Source: an uncultured Chlorobiaceae bacterium (GTDB taxonomy: Bacteria; Bacteroidota; Chlorobiia; Chlorobiales; Chlorobiaceae). Taken from it: a stretch of 21,469 bases of DNA. Where the stretch lies: the NCBI GenBank assembly GCA_903917955.1, contig CAIXCO010000098.1, positions 1 through 21,469 of the forward strand, written 5' to 3'. The notes under the pieces are model-generated. The model searched no databases. It was given only the letters and a program-made list of their open reading frames with translations, and was not told the origin of the DNA. Both the position numbers and the translations under genes were made by a program. This document shows positions 16,095 to 21,469 of the stretch, one piece after another. The stretch's first letter is position 1, and each line of letters begins with the position of its first letter.

Positions 16095-16286
16095 TTAATT
16101 GACAGCTCTTCTTTTTTCCATTGTCTCAACAGAACTCAGCAAAACCCTCAGACCGAGATATATAAGGTCTATATCCGCAACTGAAATTACTATATCGCCG
16201 GTAATCACAACCCCTTTTGTTAAAACACGATCAAGGACATCAAGAATTGTGATTTCTTTGTTTACATCATAGAGGTTTTCTTGCAT
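16095..16286 (-). CDS. Small gas vesicle protein of the GvpA/J/M/S family (GvpS- or GvpJ-like)
   Basis: A 63-residue protein with the GvpA-type fold core: ITILDVLDRVLTKGVVITGD (12-31) followed by IVISVADIDLIYLGLRVLLSSVET. GvpA is the rib-forming wall protein; the J, M and S relatives are minor and are thought to act at vesicle tips or in nucleation. The LIYLGLR stretch and lack of a long C-terminus make me favour GvpS or GvpJ over the main shell GvpA, but subtype needs alignment. The ATG follows the stop of the upstream GvpF/L gene by one base (TGATATG), so translation is coupled. Its 3' end would overlap the longest possible reading of the downstream gvpL-like gene. Confidence 0.85.
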   Translation of the reverse strand: MQENLYDVNKEITILDVLDRVLTKGVVITGDIVISVADIDLIYLGLRVLLSSVETMEKRRAVN

Positions 16287-16287
16287 A

Positions 16288-17085
16288 TCAATTTAATAGA
16301 TTTATAAAGGAGTATGGGGGCCATGGGCCTGTGACTTCCAGAGACAAACCAATATTTTCATGTTCAATAATCAATGACTCAGTACATGTAATAAAAGTAT
16401 CAACACTTTCTTTTCGTAACAAAAAAGCAGCATTGATAATCATATCATCGTCCTCTTCTGATAATTTTTCCGTAGAGAGAGCATTTAAACGATATTCATC
16501 AGGCAACTCATTCATACAAGTAAAGAGATGCTTTGATATGGTATTGTATATGCTGTTAATTTCCTTTCCAAGAATATCACTTTTTTTCTTTTTAAGTATA
16601 TAGGCTTTACCAGGGGAACTCGCTTTAATCTGAGCTTCAATGTCAGCGACATTCTGACTTAATACAACAATATTTTCTATTATTTTTTGCTTGTTACAAA
16701 ACGCCTTTACAGACCATTCCTCTTTATTTTCAAGATAAAGCAGCGCTTTTTTAAAGTCGTTTGCATAGGCCCCAACAAACTTCTTTAGACTCTCTTTAGA
16801 TTTATATATTGTCCCAAAATTAAATGGTATCACGGTATTCACCTGCATGATGAGCCCAATTACTCTCAAGTGCTCTCTGACGTTCTCATCGAGCCAAGGC
16901 TCATCAGATAGTCTTTTTTTTATGTTTACTTCAGAATAATCATCTTCTGAAACATATTTTATGGCGGCATAGAGACCGTCAATTTCTAAAAAAAACAGTT
17001 CATCACAACCTGGATGACTTTGTAATGACGGTTCTTCAAGAGTAACACAAAAAATGTAAAGAAGCTTCTTATGATCAACATTCAT
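16288..17085 (-). CDS. GvpF/GvpL family gas vesicle protein (paralogue 4 of the operon)
   Basis: A 265-residue accessory gas vesicle protein. The N-terminal strand KKLLYIFCVTL (6-16) is followed by a variable loop in place of the FGPIGIG motif seen in other copies. Then come the family stretches TVIPFNFGTIY (84-94) and KEEWSVKAFCN (121-131), a Lys-rich helical middle (about 160-180), NAAFLLRKESVDTF (218-231), and the C-terminal motif VTGPWPPYSFINLL (251-264). A good Shine-Dalgarno (AGGAG, 4 bases before ATG) supports the start. It lies 14 bases after gvpO and is coupled to the gvpS-like gene. It is more divergent than the copies at 17684-19257; whether it should be called F or L cannot be decided here. 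Confidence 0.88.
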   Translation of the reverse strand: MNVDHKKLLYIFCVTLEEPSLQSHPGCDELFFLEIDGLYAAIKYVSEDDYSEVNIKKRLSDEPWLDENVREHLRVIGLIMQVNTVIPFNFGTIYKSKESLKKFVGAYANDFKKALLYLENKEEWSVKAFCNKQKIIENIVVLSQNVADIEAQIKASSPGKAYILKKKKSDILGKEINSIYNTISKHLFTCMNELPDEYRLNALSTEKLSEEDDDMIINAAFLLRKESVDTFITCTESLIIEHENIGLSLEVTGPWPPYSFINLLN

Positions 17086-17099
17086 AGCACTCCTGAAAG

Positions 17100-17372
17100 T
17101 CAGTCGTTTTCATTTTCGGTATCATCATAGTTTGACATTCTTGTAAATGACAATACTTCCATTTCAGAATCTACTGCAACAGCATAAAATAATCTTATTT
17201 TTTTTGGCGGGAGATTCATTGATTTCAAAAAAGAATCATCCTCATATACCTCTGCGACAGTTTTCCATATATCTCCGGATTTTTCTACCCGAATAACAGT
17301 CACCTCAGTAGTTTTTATATTTTCTTTAAGGAATTTAATTACAGCATTTCTTACATTAATAATTTTGCTCAT
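17100..17372 (-). CDS. gvpO: Gas vesicle protein GvpO
   Basis: A 90-residue small accessory protein of the GvpO family, essential for vesicle formation in some haloarchaea. The conserved part is WKTVAEVYEDDSFLKSM (about 36-52) followed by RLFYAVAVDSEMEVLSFTRM (about 60-79), matching the family pattern of a Trp/Val-Glu strand, a short loop, and a tyrosine-rich strand ending in an R-x-x-x-Y region. I choose ATG at 17372: the in-frame TTG 12 bases upstream overlaps the Shine-Dalgarno GGAG (17379-17382), which is 6 bases from this ATG. It lies between gvpG (73 bases upstream) and a gvpF/L copy (14 bases downstream). The C-terminus is acidic (DDTENEND). Confidence 0.87.
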   Translation of the reverse strand: MSKIINVRNAVIKFLKENIKTTEVTVIRVEKSGDIWKTVAEVYEDDSFLKSMNLPPKKIRLFYAVAVDSEMEVLSFTRMSNYDDTENEND

Positions 17373-17378
17373 TATATA

Positions 17379-17382
17379 CTCC
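17379..17382 (-). promoter_or_regulatory. Shine-Dalgarno deciding the gvpO start
   Basis: Minus strand reads TTGGAGTATATAATG: GGAG is separated by TATATA from the ATG at 17372. This rules against the TTG at 17384, which shares bases with the GGAG. Confidence 0.75.
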
Positions 17383-17402
17383 AATTGGTTATATTAAAAA
17401 CT

Positions 17403-17432
17403 CTAATAATTTCTTACAGTATCTGTTGACAA
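17403..17432 (-). promoter_or_regulatory. Candidate internal promoter upstream of gvpO
   Basis: In the 73-base gap between gvpG and gvpO, the widest in the operon, the minus strand has TTGTCA (17427-17432; 5/6 of the sigma-70 -35) and TATTAG (17403-17408; 4/6 of -10) with an 18-base spacer. The region is AT-rich, so chance matches are easy. Confidence 0.3.
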
Positions 17433-17445
17433 GCATTATCTGTTC

Positions 17446-17682
17446 TTATTGATTTTGCTTATCCAGTCGAATTTGTTCAAGCTTTTTCAGCAAGTCGTCT
17501 TCCTGCCTGTCATATTCATCCTCATCGATTTCATCCAGCTCAAACCTGAGCTGAAGTGCCATAAGTCGTTCTTTAACGGTACCTTCATCTGATGTCTCTT
17601 TCTGTACAACATCATTGATTTTTTCAGCAACAAATATCAACCCGTTTAATGGCGCAAATAATATATCATCTATAATAAAAAT
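17446..17682 (-). CDS. gvpG: Gas vesicle protein GvpG (probable ATT start)
   Basis: A 78-residue accessory protein. The family N-terminus, usually M-hydrophobic-DD-LL-AP, appears as IFIIDDILFAPLNGLIFVAEKIND. It is followed by the coiled acidic part LQLRFELDEIDEDEYDRQED and DDLLKKLEQ. The first residue of that consensus falls on an ATT at 17682, one base after the gvpF stop and 6 bases from an AGGGG Shine-Dalgarno. The nearest ATG in frame (17745) would add 21 residues lying wholly inside the 3' end of the upstream gene, without a Shine-Dalgarno; a TTG at 17718 also lacks one. I therefore favour the rare ATT start, giving a normal GvpG length. An automated caller would probably give 17446-17745. 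The gene identity is secure, the start less so. Confidence 0.87.
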   Translation of the reverse strand: MFIIDDILFAPLNGLIFVAEKINDVVQKETSDEGTVKERLMALQLRFELDEIDEDEYDRQEDDLLKKLEQIRLDKQNQ

Positions 17683-17683
17683 A

Positions 17684-18460
17684 TCAGCCCCCTTTAGTAT
17701 TGATCGAAAGATTAACAAAATTATATGGTGGCAGCGTACCGACATATTTAAACGTCATAATATCCGCATATTTTTTGTCAAGCTCATTCACAGCCAGATC
17801 GAATTCATGCTCTTTTATCTCTTTGATAAGAAATGCAGCATTGAGAATCATAAAGTTACCATAGTTGTCAGTGATCTTTACATCATCGGCGATAGGTGAC
17901 AATATATCAAGAATCTGTTTCTTGTAGCTTTCGATCTCTTTCTTAAGAGCCTCGGCAACCATTTCACCTATCTTTACCCGTTGATAGTGAATTTTATCGG
18001 CGGGCTGGTTCAACAGCTTGTCTCTGAGAGATCTAATACTGTCATACTTCTGTATGATATTTTCATAAATCTTTGATTCTTCTGCAACAACTTTAAGCCC
18101 CAGTTCCTTCTTGCCGCTCATTTTATTGAGCAAATCATCAAGCCGTCGATAATCTTCAGTGAGTATGCGAACTATTGCATCGTCAGTGTCATGTGGGGAT
18201 ATCGTAGAAAACCTGACCGGAAGAACATTAAAACTTTTCATGACCTCTTCCAGAACTTTCTGATGAGAAATCATATTGGCACGTCTTGCCTGATACTGAA
18301 TATCTGGCGACGAACTTACCACAGCGCATATATCTTTATAAGTAACGCCATACACATGATCATTCCGAGTCCCTATTCCGATGGGACCGAAATCAATTTT
18401 TTCAGAATTTCTGATTATTCCGTATATATACCTTCCCTCTTTTACCGAATCAATGTCCAT
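17684..18460 (-). CDS. gvpF: GvpF/GvpL family gas vesicle protein (paralogue 3 of the operon)
   Basis: A 258-residue accessory gas vesicle protein. Family landmarks in order: GRYIYGIIRN (9-18), FGPIGIG (24-30), AVVSSS (46-51), SHQKVLEEVMKSFNVLPVRF (65-84), a charged helical middle (about 130-190), LNAAFLIKE (206-214), and the C-terminal motif KYVGTLPPYNFVNL (238-251). It shares FGPIGIG and overall spacing with the next copy upstream (18484-19257), so the two look like a tandem duplication. It lies 23 bases after that gene. Its stop codon (TGA, 17684-17686) sits inside the ribosome-binding region for gvpG, consistent with coupled translation. The F versus L subtype is uncertain. Confidence 0.9.
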   Translation of the reverse strand: MDIDSVKEGRYIYGIIRNSEKIDFGPIGIGTRNDHVYGVTYKDICAVVSSSPDIQYQARRANMISHQKVLEEVMKSFNVLPVRFSTISPHDTDDAIVRILTEDYRRLDDLLNKMSGKKELGLKVVAEESKIYENIIQKYDSIRSLRDKLLNQPADKIHYQRVKIGEMVAEALKKEIESYKKQILDILSPIADDVKITDNYGNFMILNAAFLIKEIKEHEFDLAVNELDKKYADIMTFKYVGTLPPYNFVNLSINTKGG

Positions 18461-18483
18461 ATCTTTAATAATCTACAATAAAT

Positions 18484-19257
18484 TTAAAGTTCCCACTTTT
18501 CAGGAAGAATCCGCAAGTCTATAAAGTTAAATATTGGCAATGGGCCAGTGTAATAATAATCACTTCTCTCTTTGGATTTTTCACCAAGATCAGTCATAAG
18601 ATGGTCAAACTCAACTTCACGACCCTTGTCCAGTAAAAAAGCGGTATTCATAAACATCGCTTCGCCTGTTGTTTTGTTGTGTTTGCATGCGACGACCGTC
18701 TTTCGAAAAGCTGTTACAATATCTTCAGCTTCAAATTCTTTCTTTTTTTGCAAAGCCTCTTCTATCAAATGACCCGCCTCAAGAATGAGTGCTTTTCTTT
18801 TTTCTTCATCAATCGATTTTTCAATTTTACTTCTCAGCTTTTTTAACCCGGCGTTTTCTTTATCAATCTCTTTATAAATAACTCCCATATTTCTCCATGA
18901 TGCTTTAAGATTAAATTCAACCTTATTTTCAAAGCGCTCAAGAAGCTCAGATAATTCACTATATCGTCGATCAAGAAGATTTCGGATTTCATCAGGTGTT
19001 GCTGCTACTGTACCAAACTTGACAGGGATAACGCTGCTAAATTGGCTCATCACAGCTTCAATGACTTTTTGATGAGCAAGAATATTTTCAGGATTTAATA
19101 CAAAATGATCAAGGGGATGATCACTGACCACCATACTTAATCCCTGAAATCCTACGGTACTCACCAAGTCACCTCTTCCACCGATTCCTATAGGACCAAA
19201 ATTGCACTCATAACTCGTTGCAATTATACAATAAACATATTTGCCATCCTTTTGCAT
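18484..19257 (-). CDS. GvpF/GvpL family gas vesicle protein (paralogue 2 of the operon)
   Basis: A 257-residue GvpF/L protein. It shows GKYVYCIIAT (5-14), NFGPIGIGGRGD (19-30), MVVSDHPL (42-49), HQKVIEAVMSQFSSVIPVKFGTV (62-84), a Lys/Glu-rich helical region (about 130-180), FMNTAFLLDKG (202-212) and YTGPLPIFNFIDLRIL (236-251). The FGPIGIGGRGD loop is the fuller version of the same loop in the next gene, supporting recent common origin. Its ATG lies one base after the stop of the J-domain fusion gene (TAA-T-ATG), indicating coupled translation. Its likely partner is the vesicle wall protein or other Gvp accessory proteins; no catalytic residues are expected. Confidence 0.9.
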   Translation of the reverse strand: MQKDGKYVYCIIATSYECNFGPIGIGGRGDLVSTVGFQGLSMVVSDHPLDHFVLNPENILAHQKVIEAVMSQFSSVIPVKFGTVAATPDEIRNLLDRRYSELSELLERFENKVEFNLKASWRNMGVIYKEIDKENAGLKKLRSKIEKSIDEEKRKALILEAGHLIEEALQKKKEFEAEDIVTAFRKTVVACKHNKTTGEAMFMNTAFLLDKGREVEFDHLMTDLGEKSKERSDYYYTGPLPIFNFIDLRILPEKWEL

Positions 19258-19258
19258 A

Positions 19259-20278
19259 TTATTTCTTTATTTTGACCAGGTATAATGGTTCATTGGATAT
19301 ATTTTCATACGACTGTTTTATGACTGCTGAATATTCAAGCAATATTTTGTAGGCATTATTGATACTGATAAATCCCTCACTATTGTCTGCGGCACTGTCA
19401 CTGTTCTTGTCGGGATGAGTTAACCCTGCTTTCAGGCGATATGCTTTCTTGAGATCCAGTTCTGATTTATAAGAATCAATGCCAAGTACTTTTTTGGCAT
19501 TTTCTATATCCTCTTTATTCAATGTTTTACATTCAAGAGTATAAAAGCTGTAGCATGGCAGAGGTCCAACTATCTTGAAATTAAGCTGATCTGCATATTT
19601 GCTGTCAAGGTTGTCAACCGTCTCCATGAAAAAGTTTATACTTTTTTTATGTACCAAAAAAGCAGAATTAAGGGGCATCTCATCGTTCATCGTCTCATGC
19701 TTTTTTGCATCAAGACAAAAAGGCTGTAATGAATTGGCAACATCAAGATTAACCTTGTTGTTTTTTTCGTCAATTTTTTGTTTTATCAGTTTTCCTATAT
19801 TAATGCTGTCAGCCTGATCATAACTGTTTTTTTTAGCAATCTCTTCCCTCAAAAGCCTTACTTGTGACGTATCTGATATCTTTCCAATAAGATCCGGGAA
19901 GTTATTCCAAACAGCCACCACATCAAATTCTTCAACATCATCTATAATTTCAAAAGTCTCTTTTATAACAGTCTGTCCATTTTTCAGAATTTTAATAACA
20001 TCATTTCCTGAACTGACTATTGTTCCAAGCTGCATTGGAATTATTTTTGAGCATCCCCCGCTCATAATTCCTTCAATTTTTTGTTGATGATCAACAAGAC
20101 GATGTGCAAGAGTTTCTCTATCCATATATTCAAGCTTTTCATCCCTTGTATCCGATACAACTGCAGAAACATCACCATACTCTATCGAATAGAGGCCAGA
20201 TTTCAACACTGTACTTCGGATCTTTTCAAAACAATCGTTTGGAACAAATCCATATATATAAATACCTTGCTTATTCAT
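19259..20278 (-). CDS. GvpF/GvpL protein with C-terminal J (DnaJ) domain
   Basis: A 339-residue fusion. Residues 1-250 are a GvpF/L protein: GIYIYGFVPN (5-14), SAVVSD (38-43), HQQKIEGIMSGGCSKIIPMQLGTI (64-87), LNSAFLVHK (203-211), and the family C-terminal motif KIVGPLPCYSFYTL (235-248). Residues about 255-320 form a J domain: a helix I region with VLGID, a basic helix II (DLKKAYRLKA), the essential HPD triad at 288-290 (THPDKN), and a helix III region ISINNAYKILLEY (304-316). The HPD triad is what lets J proteins stimulate Hsp70 ATPase, so this protein could bring DnaK to a vesicle protein. It lies 6 bases after the Cdc48-like gene and is coupled to the next gvpF/L copy. The frame is continuous, so this is a true fusion rather than two adjacent genes. 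Confidence 0.9.
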   Translation of the reverse strand: MNKQGIYIYGFVPNDCFEKIRSTVLKSGLYSIEYGDVSAVVSDTRDEKLEYMDRETLAHRLVDHQQKIEGIMSGGCSKIIPMQLGTIVSSGNDVIKILKNGQTVIKETFEIIDDVEEFDVVAVWNNFPDLIGKISDTSQVRLLREEIAKKNSYDQADSINIGKLIKQKIDEKNNKVNLDVANSLQPFCLDAKKHETMNDEMPLNSAFLVHKKSINFFMETVDNLDSKYADQLNFKIVGPLPCYSFYTLECKTLNKEDIENAKKVLGIDSYKSELDLKKAYRLKAGLTHPDKNSDSAADNSEGFISINNAYKILLEYSAVIKQSYENISNEPLYLVKIKK

Positions 20279-20284
20279 TACTTG

Positions 20285-21469
20285 CTATTTTAGTATATTT
20301 TCATTTTGATGTATGACGAGCTGTATTGCCTGTTCAAAGTGTTTTTCCATAATACAGATTTCTGCAGTATCTGAAGCCTCTTTATTATCAATGACTTCAC
20401 GAATAGCACACATTTTGGCCTTTTGACAGATAAACTGTATATCGGCACCAGTCATACGCTCAGTTTTTCCAGCCAACGCCGTCAAGCTGACATCCTCTCC
20501 AAGAGGCATTTTTTTTGTGTGAATTTTAAATATTTTTTCCCTTGTCACTAACTCAGGTAAAGGAACTTCAAACATAAGATCAAATCTTCCGGAACGCAAA
20601 AGTGCCGGATCAATGATATCAATCCGGTTTGTTGCAGCAAGCACCGTGACACCATTCAGCTCTTCAATTCCATCCATCTCTGTGAGAAATTGACTGATAA
20701 CCCTTTCAATGACTCCAGATTCTCCTCCATCGCTTCTTCTGCGTGGCGTAAGACTGTCTATTTCATCAAGAAAGAGAATTGTTGGTGCCGATTGTTTGGC
20801 AAGACGGAAAAGCTCACGCACACCTTTTTCCGATTCTCCAATAAAACGGCTGAGTATCTGTGGACCCTTGACTGAAATAAAGTTTACACCACTTTCACTG
20901 GCCAACGCTTTTGCAAGGTATGTCTTTCCAGTTCCAGGCTTTCCGTACAAAATTATTCCTTTGGGAGGCTTGGTATCTGTTTTTTTAAAGAGTTCTGCAT
21001 ATTTTACAGGCCACTCCACACTCTCTTTTAGTGCCTGCTTAATCTCTTCAAGTCCCCCCACATCTTCCCACTTGACATCGGGTACCTCTACAAAAACTTC
21101 GCGAATGGCTGATGGTTCAACCTCTTTCATCGCTTCAAGAAAATTATCCATCGTAACTTCCAGTTGCATCAACAACTCATAAGGAATCTCTGATAATTCA
21201 AAATTAATCTGCGGAAGTATTTTTCTTAATGCCGTCATGGCGGCTTCCCGCGCAAGAGCCTCAAGGTCAGCCCCTACAAAACCATGAGTAATATCAGCAA
21301 TTTTTGACATATCCACATCTTCTGACAAGGGAATGCCCCTTGTATGGATATGAAGAATTTCAAGCCGCCCTTTTTTGTCGGGGATTGAAATCGATATTTC
21401 ACGATCAAAGCGACCAGGACGACGCAGTGCAGGATCAATTGAATTCGGTATATTGGTTGCGCCAATGAC
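20285..21469 (-). CDS. Cdc48/VCP-like double-AAA ATPase (5' part outside window)
   Basis: The last 394 residues of a tandem AAA+ protein; the frame is open to the right edge, and an apparent TTG start at 21328 is internal. Visible first: the end of an AAA D1 domain with ATNIPNSIDPALRRPGRFDR, the second region of homology carrying arginine fingers, then the small alpha-helical subdomain. Next is a complete D2 domain starting DVKWEDVGGLEEIK, with Walker A GKPGTGKT (Pro-Pro replaced by Lys-Pro), Walker B ILFLDEIDSL, and AATNRIDIIDPALLRSGRFD. Architecture matches archaeal/eukaryotic Cdc48-type unfoldases rather than the FtsH or GvpN type. Placed 6 bases before the GvpF/L-J fusion, it probably belongs to the gas vesicle operon and may remodel or disassemble Gvp complexes; that role is inference. 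Confidence 0.92.
   Translation of the reverse strand, partial: VIGATNIPNSIDPALRRPGRFDREISISIPDKKGRLEILHIHTRGIPLSEDVDMSKIADITHGFVGADLEALAREAAMTALRKILPQINFELSEIPYELLMQLEVTMDNFLEAMKEVEPSAIREVFVEVPDVKWEDVGGLEEIKQALKESVEWPVKYAELFKKTDTKPPKGIILYGKPGTGKTYLAKALASESGVNFISVKGPQILSRFIGESEKGVRELFRLAKQSAPTILFLDEIDSLTPRRRSDGGESGVIERVISQFLTEMDGIEELNGVTVLAATNRIDIIDPALLRSGRFDLMFEVPLPELVTREKIFKIHTKKMPLGEDVSLTALAGKTERMTGADIQFICQKAKMCAIREVIDNKEASDTAEICIMEKHFEQAIQLVIHQNENILK

Noticed and set aside
18277..18290. TGGCAC...TTGCC, a possible sigma-54 promoter
   Set aside because: The spacing is 3 bases instead of 5, it is on the plus strand inside a gvpF/L gene, and no plus-strand gene follows.
20285..21328. Cdc48-like ATPase starting at 21328
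   Set aside because: The first codon there is TTG, and the same frame continues to the window edge with clear AAA homology (DPALRRPGRFDR), so the gene is truncated by the window and does not start here.
21274..21465. Minus-strand 63-codon open frame at the right edge
   Set aside because: It overlaps, in another frame, a region that translates cleanly as the end of the Cdc48 D1 domain.
1..21469. CRISPR array, insertion sequence or toxin-antitoxin pair
   Set aside because: No regularly spaced repeats, transposase motifs or small paired frames with such motifs were seen anywhere in the window.

Overview
The window looks like a green sulfur bacterium (Chlorobiaceae) able to make gas vesicles. 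This is inferred from two things: a bchI-bchD-bchH bacteriochlorophyll magnesium-chelatase operon (three gene homologues in the order seen in this group), and a gas vesicle accessory cluster. A gas-vacuolate Pelodictyon/Chlorobium phaeoclathratiforme-type organism would fit, but no species can be assigned from the sequence alone.

Layout. 1-1432 (minus): end-truncated fmt and def, which handle N-formyl-methionine at the two ends of translation. 1535-1897 (minus): three serine tRNAs (anticodons GCT, TGA, GGA) followed by a perfect terminator hairpin. 2110-3603 (plus): guaB (IMP dehydrogenase), separated from the next convergent operon by a 16-bp bidirectional terminator stem. 3650-10649 (minus): bchI, bchD and a large H-subunit gene, which insert Mg2+ into protoporphyrin IX. 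Intercistronic hairpins lie between bchD and the H gene. 10791-12206 (minus): dihydrolipoamide dehydrogenase, divergent from an RluA/RluD-type pseudouridine synthase (12267-13328, plus) that ends in a terminator.

From about 13.4 kb the DNA becomes visibly AT-rich. A sigma-54-type response regulator (13523-14926, plus) faces the 3' end of a tightly packed minus-strand gas vesicle operon that enters from the right edge. In transcription order it holds a Cdc48/VCP-like double-AAA ATPase (truncated), a GvpF/L protein fused to a J domain, two more GvpF/L proteins, GvpG, GvpO, another GvpF/L, a small GvpA/J/S-type protein, a fifth GvpF/L, and GvpK. The main shell gene gvpA and the ATPase gene gvpN are not in the window and are presumably to the right.

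The most interesting part is this gas vesicle operon. It has five divergent GvpF/L paralogues in under 5 kb, one carrying an intact HPD J domain, behind a Cdc48-type unfoldase. This suggests a dedicated chaperone and remodelling module for vesicle assembly. Start-site details there (a probable AUU start for gvpG, and overlapping reading frames at gvpS/gvpL) also deserve attention.
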